DNA from: CAIVVT01 sp963757265
Lineage (GTDB): Bacteria; Acidobacteriota; Terriglobia; Bryobacterales; Bryobacteraceae
Direction of reading: 5' to 3'
NCBI GenBank assembly: GCA_963757265.1
Contig: CAVWRA010000011.1
Coordinates: 248,001 to 312,000, forward strand
Length of the DNA: 64,000 nt
A model generated the notes under the pieces. That model was given only the letters and a program-made list of their open reading frames with translations, had not been told where the DNA came from and did no database searches. Of this stretch, positions 26,535 through 34,578 are shown in pieces. The first letter of the stretch is position 1, and the number at the start of each line of letters is the position of its first letter. Made by a program: the position numbers and the translations under genes.

Positions 26535-28247
26535 TTGAAACGTATGCAATGGAAACGGGCCAAGTTCACCATTTTGGCCGGATCGCTGGTTCTGGGAATC
26601 GGCGGTGGTCTAGCTGCGTTTCAGGACCAGGTGAACGACAAGCCCAAGGAAAAGAAGGACAACGGGGCGAAGCGGGAGACACTGGCCAAGCCGATGACGG
26701 AGAAGGAAGCCAAGCGCAAGGCGGACAAGCTCAAGAAGGAGCTGATGACGCCTTACAAGAAGTGGCTGGACGAAGACGTCGTCTACATCATCACTGACGA
26801 GGAGCGCAAGGTCTTCAAGAACCTGAGCACGGACGAGGAGCGGGAGCAGTTCATCGAGCAGTTCTGGCTGCGCCGCGACCCGACCCCGGACACGGTGGAA
26901 AACGAATTCAAGGAAGAGCACTACCGGCGCATCGCTTACGCCAACGAACGCTACGCTTCCGGCGTTCCGGGCTGGAAAACGGACCGCGGGCGGATCTACA
27001 TCGTCTATGGACCGCCGGATGAAATCGAGGAGCATCCCTCGGGCGGGTCGTACGAGCGGCCGATGGAAGAGGGCGGCGGCGAGACGGCCACCTACCCGTT
27101 TGAGCAGTGGCGCTATCGCTACCTTGAGGGCATCGGCACGAACGTGATCATCGAATTCGTTGACACGACGATGAGCGGCGAATACCACATGACGATGGAC
27201 CCGTCGGAGAAGGACGCGTTGCTGTACGTGCCCGGCGCGGGTCTGACCATGAACGAGCAGTTGGGCCTGTCCACGAAGACCCAGCGCTTCACCCGCACCG
27301 ACGGCACGCACCTCGGCACGGGGACCGATCCGCTGCCCGAGAGCATGGACGAGTTCACGCGTCTGGAGCGGTGGGCGGCGCTGCAGAAGCCGCCAGTAGT
27401 GAAGTTCAAGGACCTCGAGGCGGCGGTGGATACCAAAATCACCTACAACGTGCTGCCGATGGTGGCGCGCGCTGATTTCTTCCCGGTGACCTCGAGTTCG
27501 GTGATGACCAACATCACGCTGCAGTTCAACCGCAAGGACCTGCAATTCAAACAGACCGACAACGTCTCCAAGGCGGCCGTCAATATATTCGCGCGCATTA
27601 CAACCATGTCGCGGCGCGTGGCCAACACGTTTGAGGACGTGGTCACCGTGGAGGCGCCGACGGCGCTGCTGGAGGAGGCCAGCAAGGGCGTCAACCTGTA
27701 CCAGAAGTCCGTGCCGCTGGCTCCCGGCATGTACCGCATCAATATCGTCGCCAAGGATATCGTCGGCGGCAACATGACCAACTACGAGATGGCGCTGAAC
27801 GTGCCCCGGCTCGAGGATGACCGGCTGTCGGCCAGTACGCTGGTTCTGGCCGACGTGCTGGAGAAAGTGCCGACGCGCAATATCGGCACGGGGCAATTCG
27901 TGATCGGCTCGTCGAAGGTCCGCCCGCGCGTGGGAGATGCATTCAAACGCGAAGAGAAGATGGGCATCTACATGAAGATTTACAATCTCGGCGCGGATGA
28001 AAAGACGCACAAGCCGCAGGGCGAGGTGACATACGAAATCGTGAAGGCGGGAGACAATTCGAAAGTGATCGATTTCACAGAGGATTTGCTCAGTCTGGAA
28101 GGTTCGGCGTCGCAGATGACGATTGAGAAATTGCTCCCGTTGCAGACACTGGCACCAGGGAAGTACATATTCCGGCTGAAGATAAACGACAAGGTCCGCA
28201 ACCAGACCTTGACGCAGTCGGCGGACTTTTCTATAACGGCCTTGTAG
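26535..28247 (+). CDS. GWxTD-domain protein, exported
   Basis: 570 residues. Start TTG at 26535, because GGGAGAG lies about 6 bases upstream; the ATG at 26544 is less well placed. An N-terminal hydrophobic helix (FTILAGSLVLGIGGGLAAF) is a signal or anchor, followed by a Lys/Glu-rich coiled stretch. The GWxTD domain covers about residues 75-215: KKWLDEDVVYIITDEER, the FWLRRDPTPDTVENEF segment and the name-giving GWKTDRGRIYIVYGPPDEIE. The C-terminal third looks like two beta-sandwich domains. This family is widespread in Acidobacteriota and its biochemical role is unknown. The outer-membrane barrel gene follows by 54 bp, so an envelope complex is possible (inference). Confidence 0.9.
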   Translation: MKRMQWKRAKFTILAGSLVLGIGGGLAAFQDQVNDKPKEKKDNGAKRETLAKPMTEKEAKRKADKLKKELMTPYKKWLDEDVVYIITDEERKVFKNLSTDEEREQFIEQFWLRRDPTPDTVENEFKEEHYRRIAYANERYASGVPGWKTDRGRIYIVYGPPDEIEEHPSGGSYERPMEEGGGETATYPFEQWRYRYLEGIGTNVIIEFVDTTMSGEYHMTMDPSEKDALLYVPGAGLTMNEQLGLSTKTQRFTRTDGTHLGTGTDPLPESMDEFTRLERWAALQKPPVVKFKDLEAAVDTKITYNVLPMVARADFFPVTSSSVMTNITLQFNRKDLQFKQTDNVSKAAVNIFARITTMSRRVANTFEDVVTVEAPTALLEEASKGVNLYQKSVPLAPGMYRINIVAKDIVGGNMTNYEMALNVPRLEDDRLSASTLVLADVLEKVPTRNIGTGQFVIGSSKVRPRVGDAFKREEKMGIYMKIYNLGADEKTHKPQGEVTYEIVKAGDNSKVIDFTEDLLSLEGSASQMTIEKLLPLQTLAPGKYIFRLKINDKVRNQTLTQSADFSITAL

Positions 28248-28301
28248 GGACCGGAAGGAATGGGACCGGGGCCGTCCGCGACCAGGCTCCGGAGGAGAGG
28301 C

Positions 28302-30080
28302 ATGCTCCGCATTGCCGGCATTGCCCTGATCGGCGTTCTGTGGGGGGGCGCCGCGAGTGTGCAGGGCGGGGGGATTCCGCTGCTCGGCGCGATCGAGGGG
28401 CGGGTGCGCAATCCGTCGGGGCTGCCGCAGCCGGGGGCCGTGGTTGTGCTGGAGACGCGCAACGAGCGCGTGATTGCGCGTACCCAGACCAACCTGGATG
28501 GCCGGTTCCGCTTCGCCGCCCTGAGCCCCGACAGTTATACCGTCCGGGTGTGGGCCTCCGCGTTCGTCCCGGCCAGCCGGCAGAACGTGCCCGTGAAGGC
28601 CGGGATGGAGAGCCTCCTGGCGGTGCAACTGGCAAACTTCTTCTCGAGCATTGAACTGGTTTCGACGCTGCCGGCGGGCGGCGGGCTGGTGAGCGACGAC
28701 TGGAAATGGGTGTTGCGCAGCGACTCGGCGCTGCGGCCGGTGCTGCGGATGAGCTCGGGTCTGCCGGCACTGCCAAGCGTGGGCAATTCGCAGGGCGTTG
28801 AGCCTCTGCTGAGCGGCGTGGTGCAGCTTTCCGGAGGCGAGTCGGCGGCGGACCTCACGGGAGGGTGGAGCAGCCTGGGGACGTCGTTTGCACTGGCCAC
28901 GTCCGTTTTCGGATCGCGCGAACTGCAAATCAGCGGGAACGTCGGCTTTGTCCCGGCCACGGGGGCCCCGTCGTCGGTCTTTCGGACGCGTTACTCCAGC
29001 CACAGCGGGAATGCGCCGGCCCCGGACATCGAATTCACGGTCCGCCAGCTTGGCCTGGGGGAACGGGCCGGCCAGGCGCTGATCTCCGGGCCGGGCGCAG
29101 CGCAGGAGATGCCCACGCTGCGCAGCTATTCGATGAACCTGCAGAACGGCGAGGCGATCGGCGACCGGATGCGGCTCGAATACGGCCTGATGCTGGAGGC
29201 GGTGGAGTTCATCGATCATGTGAATCTGCTCAGCCCCTACGCCAAGTTGGAGTACGATCTTTCGAAGACCGGAATGCTGGAGATGGCCTTCAGTTCCGGC
29301 GTGCCCGGGTCGGCGATGCACATGTCATCGACGGGCCTGCCACCGACGGATGCGCTCGCGGATCTGAACCAGTTTCCGCGCGTATCCCTGATGGGCGGGG
29401 AGGCCCGGTTGGAGGGTTCGAGAAGCTTCGAAACCGGCTACCGGTTGGGATTGGGTAAGACGACGCTGCGCGCTTCGGCTTACCGGGAGTTGCTGTCCAA
29501 TCAGGCGTTCATGCTTTCCGGAGACACGTCGCAGCTGCCTTCGACCGACCTGTTGCCGGATATCGCGTCGAATGCCTCCATTTACAACCTCGGGGACTTC
29601 GCCACCGCGGGCTACCTGGTTTCGGCTACGCACCTGCTGAGCGACAAGTGGAGCGTGGGGGCCAGCTTCGGTCAGGGCAGCGCGCTGAGCATGGATAAGT
29701 CGCTGGGCTTGGCGGAGGCCGCGTTCTTGCGCGACGCGGCCCGGATGAATCAGACGCCCTGGTACTCGACGCGGCTCAAAGGCACCTTGCCCGGTAGCGG
29801 CACGCACATCTCGCTGGCTTACATCTGGACTCCGACCGGCCAGGTGATCCCGACGCATACCTTCGTCACGCAGGACTGGCAGCCCAGCATGGGCCTCAGT
29901 TTCCAACTGCGCCAACCGCTGCCGGCGATCACCGGGATGGCCGGACGCTTCGAGGTGACCGCCGAGGTGCGCAACCTGCTGGCCCAGGGCTACGTGCCGG
30001 TGCCGTCGGGCGACGGGCACAACATGCTGCTGGTCCCATTCCCGCGCGCGCTCCTGGGCGGCTTAAGTTTCATCTTCTGA
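28302..30080 (+). CDS. Outer-membrane beta-barrel with carboxypeptidase regulatory-like domain, no plug
   Basis: 592 residues from the ATG at 28302, placed just behind GGAGGAG; an earlier ATG at 28260 would add 14 polar residues in front of the signal peptide MLRIAGIALIGVLWGGAAS. Residues about 25-115 are a carboxypeptidase-regulatory-like sandwich (IEGRVRNPSGLPQPGAVVVL; TNLDGRFRFAALSPDSYTVRV). From about 180 to the end come repeated amphipathic strands ending in GGLSFIF, with the terminal Phe typical of BAM-inserted barrels. I find no TonB-receptor plug, so this differs from ordinary TonB-dependent receptors. It sits behind the GWxTD gene and may act with it. Ligand and direction of transport are unknown. 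Confidence 0.85.
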   Translation: MLRIAGIALIGVLWGGAASVQGGGIPLLGAIEGRVRNPSGLPQPGAVVVLETRNERVIARTQTNLDGRFRFAALSPDSYTVRVWASAFVPASRQNVPVKAGMESLLAVQLANFFSSIELVSTLPAGGGLVSDDWKWVLRSDSALRPVLRMSSGLPALPSVGNSQGVEPLLSGVVQLSGGESAADLTGGWSSLGTSFALATSVFGSRELQISGNVGFVPATGAPSSVFRTRYSSHSGNAPAPDIEFTVRQLGLGERAGQALISGPGAAQEMPTLRSYSMNLQNGEAIGDRMRLEYGLMLEAVEFIDHVNLLSPYAKLEYDLSKTGMLEMAFSSGVPGSAMHMSSTGLPPTDALADLNQFPRVSLMGGEARLEGSRSFETGYRLGLGKTTLRASAYRELLSNQAFMLSGDTSQLPSTDLLPDIASNASIYNLGDFATAGYLVSATHLLSDKWSVGASFGQGSALSMDKSLGLAEAAFLRDAARMNQTPWYSTRLKGTLPGSGTHISLAYIWTPTGQVIPTHTFVTQDWQPSMGLSFQLRQPLPAITGMAGRFEVTAEVRNLLAQGYVPVPSGDGHNMLLVPFPRALLGGLSFIF

Positions 30081-30135
30081 GACTTTCCGGGACGCGGCAT
30101 GGCCAGGCTCAGAGCGGCGGCCGGAATACGCCGCG

Positions 30136-31926
30136 CTACCTGATCCTGCTCTTCAAATCCTGCAGTTTCGTGCGGCAGGACTGGGCCTGAGGCGCGATCT
30201 CACAGGCCGCGGAGATATCTTCCAACGCCGCCTGGAACCGGCCCAGATGCTCCTCGGCTAGCCCCAACTGGAAGCGCGTCAGAAAGTCCCGCGGCGCGGT
30301 GGCGAGGACCTGTTGGAAGCATTTCCGCGCCTCAGCATAGTGGCCCAGCGCCAGGTGGCACAGGCCCAAATCGCGGCGCGCCAGCGTATTGTGCGGGTCG
30401 CGGGCCAACAAGCTTCGCAGCATGGAGCCGGCCTGGTCGAAACGCCGCTCCGCCAGCAGCAGGTTGGCATCTTCGTACAGCCGGATTTCGGAGATGCGAT
30501 CCTTCGGATCCGGGCCCGCGCGGCCAGCGTCCGGCCGCACTGCTCCGGACAGGTAGCCCAGCGAGGAGAGCAGCGCGCGCGATCCCGGTGCAGCGCCGGA
30601 GGGCGGCTTTGACGACTCGGGCGATGCCTGCGCCAACAGCCTGGTCAGCTCGTCGCGCAGGCGCCTGGCTTCTTCCACACCTGGCTCCGCGCCTGGCCGC
30701 GCGCCCCGCTCCGCGCCCGGCGCCGGAGTGCGGCGCAGAAGGTTGTTCCGCTCGTGCGGGTCGGCCTGCAGGTTGTAGAGTTCCGGCGTGGGCGCGGCGA
30801 TGTATTTGTCGGCGCCGAGGCGCAGAGCGCGGAGCGGCGCCCATCCAAAGGCGTCGTGGGTATAGAGAGTTTCGCTGTAAACCGCGCGCGGGGCGGGTTG
30901 CGCCGTTTCGATCTCCTTGAGCAGGCTCCGGCCTTGGAACGAAAGCGGCGCGGGGAGGTGCAGAAACTCCAGGATGCTCGGCGCCACGTCGATCAATCCG
31001 CAGTTCACCCGCGCATGCGCGGGGTGGTCCGGCGTTCCCGCGGGCCAGTGGACCAGCAACGGCACCGCCAGAGTGCTTTCGTAAACGAAATAACCGTGCG
31101 TGGCTTCACCGTGCTCGCCGAGGCCTTCGCCGTGGTCCGAAAGCAGCACAACCAGCGACCGGTCCCACCACCCGCCTTCGATCAGCGCGCGTTTCAACCA
31201 GCCCAGTTGCTGGTCGACGTATTGCAGTTCGGAATCGTAGCCCGACAGGCCCTTCGGCCGCTCGCCCGGCGGGATGGCATACGGCGTGTGCAGATCGAAG
31301 AGATGGACGAAGAGAAAAACAGGCTGGCCGCGCTCGTTGCGCAACCACTGCCCGGCCGCGTGCACCACCAGCGCCGCGGCGCGGCGGTCGCGCACGGCGT
31401 AGCGGTTCACGCTCGCGCCGGTGAAGAACATCGAACCCGAGAGCGGTGAAAACGCTTCAAAGCTGAACGGACTGTCGTACAGGTCGAAGCCCTGATCCAG
31501 GCCCATCTGCCGTTCCAGGAAGACGCTGCCGATGAACGCGGCGGTGTGATAGCCCTGCGAGCGGAGCGCGGAGGCCAGGGTCAAGGCGCCGGGCGGTACC
31601 GGCTGGGCGTTCTCCTCAATCCGGCTGTGGAAGGGATAGGTGGACGTGAACAGCGAGGCATGCGACGGCAGCGTCAGCGGGACCTGCGCATCCACGGCCG
31701 TGAACAGCGTGCCCGGCTGGGCGTACGAGTCGATTTCGGGCGTGTGAACGCGGGTGTAGCCATAGGCGCTCAGGTGGTCGCGGCGCAGGGTGTCGATCGA
31801 GATCAGGATCACCGGCGTTCGCGGCGGTTGGACTGCGGCGCCCGGCCATGCCAGGCAGAGGCCGGCGGCGACGCGGAGTAGTATTGGCGCGATCCGAGCT
31901 CGACTCAGCAGGCCCAATGGTTGCAT
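30136..31926 (-). CDS. Sulfatase-like hydrolase with C-terminal TPR domain
   Basis: 596 residues. The signal peptide is about residues 1-32. The alkaline-phosphatase superfamily domain follows: VILISIDTLRRDHLSAYGY (metal Asp D45), GMGxxQGF-like region, FLFVHLFDLHTPY, and LSDHGEGLGEHGEATHGY with the second metal site. At the usual CxPxR sulfatase signature the protein reads TLPSH (T85-H89), so no formylglycine can form; Thr would be the nucleophile, as in phosphoglycerol transferases. After a low-complexity Arg/Pro-rich linker, residues about 480-590 hold TPR repeats (FDQAGSMLRSLLARDPHN, LGHYAEARKCFQQVLATAP). The TPRs suggest a protein partner. Substrate not assignable; it may cleave phosphate or phosphonate esters instead of sulfate. 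Confidence 0.9.
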   Translation of the reverse strand: MQPLGLLSRARIAPILLRVAAGLCLAWPGAAVQPPRTPVILISIDTLRRDHLSAYGYTRVHTPEIDSYAQPGTLFTAVDAQVPLTLPSHASLFTSTYPFHSRIEENAQPVPPGALTLASALRSQGYHTAAFIGSVFLERQMGLDQGFDLYDSPFSFEAFSPLSGSMFFTGASVNRYAVRDRRAAALVVHAAGQWLRNERGQPVFLFVHLFDLHTPYAIPPGERPKGLSGYDSELQYVDQQLGWLKRALIEGGWWDRSLVVLLSDHGEGLGEHGEATHGYFVYESTLAVPLLVHWPAGTPDHPAHARVNCGLIDVAPSILEFLHLPAPLSFQGRSLLKEIETAQPAPRAVYSETLYTHDAFGWAPLRALRLGADKYIAAPTPELYNLQADPHERNNLLRRTPAPGAERGARPGAEPGVEEARRLRDELTRLLAQASPESSKPPSGAAPGSRALLSSLGYLSGAVRPDAGRAGPDPKDRISEIRLYEDANLLLAERRFDQAGSMLRSLLARDPHNTLARRDLGLCHLALGHYAEARKCFQQVLATAPRDFLTRFQLGLAEEHLGRFQAALEDISAACEIAPQAQSCRTKLQDLKSRIR

Positions 31927-32286
31927 CGGCGGCGTGGACTGAGTTGATTTTAACGCGGAGGGGCTGACGGCAGCGTTGCGCCGCGGCGCCGTGACAACTC
32001 TTGGGGAATTATATTCGCTTGTTTTTGAAAGGTTTGGGGAGGAGGCGCCGGGCTGGGGCTTGCGGGGGGCGTAGCGTGCGGGCGTCCGAGGGAGTCCGGC
32101 TTTCTATACGATCCTGCCAGGCACCCGCCTTCGTATCCCCGTTCGACCTACCCGCTCATAACCGAGCGTTCCTTCCCCCGAGCCGGACTCCCCTTCGGAT
32201 AAACCCCTGACAATCACCAGACGCACCACGCCTGCGGCACTGTCACGCGATCGCTTGGGGAGAATTTGGAAAGAACGCCGGAGGCG
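31927..32286. other. 360-bp non-coding stretch containing a long-range inverted repeat
   Basis: No ORF here has a family likeness. The stretch must hold the sulfatase promoter and the 3' end of the small basic protein gene. Its main visible feature is the inverted repeat at 32085-32199. Confidence 0.6.
32085..32199. repeat. Long-range inverted repeat (17-19 bp arms) with an inner hairpin
   Basis: TCCGAGGGAGTCCGGCT (32085-32101) pairs with AGCCGGACTCCCCTTCGGA (32181-32199) apart from two extra bases. Inside, ATACGA (32106-32111) pairs with TCGTAT (32131-32136). The whole 115 bp could fold as a two-level structure in DNA or RNA. No sequence match to the other elements in the window. Confidence 0.65.
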
Positions 32287-32463
32287 CTACTTGCGCATAC
32301 CGCGGTTGGGACTCTTCAGATTCTGCTGGCGCTGCTTGGTCCGCTTGCGCTTGGGCTTGTGGATGATAAACGTGCCGGAACCGATGTACTCGGCCTGGTA
32401 AACGTTGGCGTTGACTTTTTCGGCCACGGGAGTCTTTTCGGCTACGGGAGTCTTTTCGGCCAC
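32287..32463 (-). CDS. Small basic protein (58 aa), unknown
   Basis: Start GTG at 32463; an in-frame TAA lies two codons upstream, which fixes the start, and a GGAGG site lies 12 bases before. The protein begins with the tandem units AEKTPV, repeated twice and ending in AEKVNANV, then QAEYIGSGTFIIHKPKRKRT and a very basic tail (QRQQNLKSPNRGMRK). The repeat is visible in the DNA as a repeated GCCGAAAAGACTCCCGT unit. Lys and Arg make up about a third of the second half, suggesting binding to nucleic acid, but I recognise no family. It is divergent from the metallopeptidase gene, and its translation is the simplest explanation for the conserved frame here. Confidence 0.6.
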   Translation of the reverse strand: MAEKTPVAEKTPVAEKVNANVYQAEYIGSGTFIIHKPKRKRTKQRQQNLKSPNRGMRK

Positions 32464-32593
32464 GGTTTAGGGAGACCTCCGACGAATGTGAGTAAACAAC
32501 GATTGTAACTCAAGCGGGGCCGGGGGCGCAGTTCTGTACTCTGAAGAGAGCGCCGCGCGAAGCGGCGCACACCCGGCAACGGGCGGAGAAACC

Positions 32594-33868
32594 GTGAAAA
32601 ACCGACTGAAAGTGCTTCTGTTCAGAACCGTCGCTGCGTTGTGCCTCCTGGCTGTGGGATTGGTCGCGCCCGCATGCGCCGCCGCGCAAGCCGCGGCCGC
32701 GCCCGCGGCGCAGTCCGCCGTGCCCACGGACGAGCAGATCCACAAGCTTCTGACGCAGATCTCGGAGATTACCGGGATGGCGCTGAAGCACCCGGTGCCG
32801 ATCGCGGTACTGAACAAGGAGGAGTGGCGTCACTGGGTGGACGACCGCATGAAGGAGAGCGTGAAGCCGGAGGAGTTGAAGGTCGAGGAGACGGCGATGA
32901 AGATGTTCGGCTTCGTGCCGGCGGATTTCGACCTGCGCGCGGCGACGGTGGATCTGATGACCGAACAGGCGGCGGCCGTCTACGACCACAAGACCAAGCG
33001 CATGATCATCGTGCAGGGCGCGGCTCCGGACGAGATGCAGGAGGCCGTGCTGGTGCACGAGCTTTCGCATGCGCTGGCCGACCAGCATTTCGACATGCAC
33101 CGGTTCCTCGACAAGGGACCGCGCTCGGACGAGAGCGACTCGGCGCGCCTGGCGGTGGTGGAAGGGCAGGCCATGTGGATCATGCTGGAGGCCATGCTGA
33201 ACGGCCGCGGCGAGTCGTTGAGGAAGAACTCGGCGATCCTCGAACTGATGCTGCCGGCGATGCGCGATATGGCCGCGGCGCAATATCCGGTGTTCGGCAA
33301 GTCGCCGCTGTACCTGAAAGAGAGCCTACTGTTTCCCTATTCGGCCGGGCTGAGGTTCCAACAGGCGGTGGTGGACAAGATGGGCCGCGAGGCCTTCGCG
33401 GCCGTGCTGAGGGATCCGCCGAAAAACACGCACGAGATCATCCACCCAGAGCTGTATCTGGAGCACGAGACGCCGGCCAGCGTGGAGCTGTCGCAGTACG
33501 AACAACGGGACAAGACGAAAAAGCTCACCGACGGCGACATCGGCGAGATGGACGTCCACGTGCTGTTCGAGCAATACGCCTCGAAGGCTGACGCCGACGC
33601 GCTGGCGCCGGCCTGGCGCGCGGGCCGTTTCGAGCTGCTCGAGAATCGAGCCACGAAAAAGCCGCTGCTGCGGTGGGCCATTCTTTGGGATACGCCGGAG
33701 TCGGCACAGAAGGTGTTTGGGCTGTACCTGAAGGCAATGGAAGGCAAGTCTCAAGGCCTAAGCTGGAAGCCACGCGCGGACGGTGGGGCCGAAGGCAGCA
33801 ACCAATACGGCGGGTTCCGTATCCGAGTCGAAGGAGCGCGGCTGGAGGGCGTGGAAGGTTTACCCTGA
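32594..33868 (+). CDS. Secreted HExxH metallopeptidase-like protein
   Basis: 424 residues with a signal peptide to about residue 30 (ALCLLAVGLVAPACA). The zinc-peptidase motif HELSHALADQHF gives H155, E156 and H159; a Glu in RLAVVEGQAMW (about E190) sits about 30 residues on, the distance of a gluzincin third ligand. After this come helical regions to the C-terminus. No family name comes to mind with confidence; similar HELSHAL proteins of unknown substrate are common in Acidobacteriota. The TlpA-like gene follows by 66 bp on the same strand. The cleavage target is unknown. Confidence 0.82.
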   Translation: MKNRLKVLLFRTVAALCLLAVGLVAPACAAAQAAAAPAAQSAVPTDEQIHKLLTQISEITGMALKHPVPIAVLNKEEWRHWVDDRMKESVKPEELKVEETAMKMFGFVPADFDLRAATVDLMTEQAAAVYDHKTKRMIIVQGAAPDEMQEAVLVHELSHALADQHFDMHRFLDKGPRSDESDSARLAVVEGQAMWIMLEAMLNGRGESLRKNSAILELMLPAMRDMAAAQYPVFGKSPLYLKESLLFPYSAGLRFQQAVVDKMGREAFAAVLRDPPKNTHEIIHPELYLEHETPASVELSQYEQRDKTKKLTDGDIGEMDVHVLFEQYASKADADALAPAWRAGRFELLENRATKKPLLRWAILWDTPESAQKVFGLYLKAMEGKSQGLSWKPRADGGAEGSNQYGGFRIRVEGARLEGVEGLP

Positions 33869-33934
33869 AAGGCCGATCGCGCTAACCTATAACAAAGCCA
33901 TTGCTTGCGCGGACCGGTTGGACGAATTGAAGCT

Positions 33935-34522
33935 ATGATCACCAGACGTCAATGGATGGGTTTGACTCTCGGCGCGGCCGCTGCGGGTCTGGATTTGAAA
34001 GCCGTCGCGCCGGTGCCGCGCAAAGCGCCGGAGCTGGCCGTGATGCTGAACAGCAGGGAGCAGCTGCTGCTGAGTCAATACCGCGGCAAGCTGGTGGCGC
34101 TCGAGTTCCTGCTGACCACCTGCCCGCATTGCCAGCACACTTCGGGCATTATCGAGAAGGTGTACGAGGAGTTCGGGCCGCGGGGCTTCCAGCCCATCGG
34201 CGCGGCGATCAATGACAACGCCGCCGTGCTGATCCCCGATTTCATTCACAAGCTTGGTCTGACCTACCCGGTCGGCGTTGCCCCGCGCGCAATGGCCTAC
34301 GAATTCCTGGGCTACGATCCGAACGATCCTAACGCCGGTCCGATGCTCATGCCGCAACTCGTTTTCATCGACCGGAAGGGCATTGTCCGCGCCCAGTACC
34401 CGGGCGACGACAAGTTCTTTCAAAACGACCAGGAAACGAACATGCGCAACGAGATCGAGGCGCTGCTCAAGGACAACGGCATATCCAAGCGCGCCGCGTC
34501 GAAGAAGCCCGCGACGAAGTAG
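33935..34522 (+). CDS. TlpA/ResA-like thioredoxin-fold protein, exported
   Basis: 195 residues from the ATG at 33935; a TTG at 33905 would add 10 residues without likeness. The N-terminus MITRRQWMGLTLGAAAAG is a Tat-type or Sec signal. The redoxin fold follows with FLLTTCPHCQHT, in which C63 and C66 form the CxxC redox site, and PQLVFIDRKGIV, the cis-Pro loop and strand of the fold. The C-terminal tail is basic (SKRAASKKPATK). Family function: reducing or oxidising disulfides in periplasmic proteins, for example in cytochrome c maturation. It follows the metallopeptidase gene and is convergent with hemCD. Which partner it serves is unknown. Confidence 0.87.
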   Translation: MITRRQWMGLTLGAAAAGLDLKAVAPVPRKAPELAVMLNSREQLLLSQYRGKLVALEFLLTTCPHCQHTSGIIEKVYEEFGPRGFQPIGAAINDNAAVLIPDFIHKLGLTYPVGVAPRAMAYEFLGYDPNDPNAGPMLMPQLVFIDRKGIVRAQYPGDDKFFQNDQETNMRNEIEALLKDNGISKRAASKKPATK

Positions 34523-34578
34523 CGCCCCGGCCACAAGCCGATGGCGAGATTGAGCAGCAATCGCGGCTGAGTGTGTCG

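Noticed and set aside
32085..32199. tRNA-like folding (a GTTCGA near 32141)
   Set aside because: No acceptor stem, anticodon arm or CCA-adjacent layout of a tRNA; the fold is a long-range inverted repeat.
32266..32508. 80-codon forward ORF
   Set aside because: It is the antisense shadow of the 58-aa basic protein, whose start and ribosome site are better supported.
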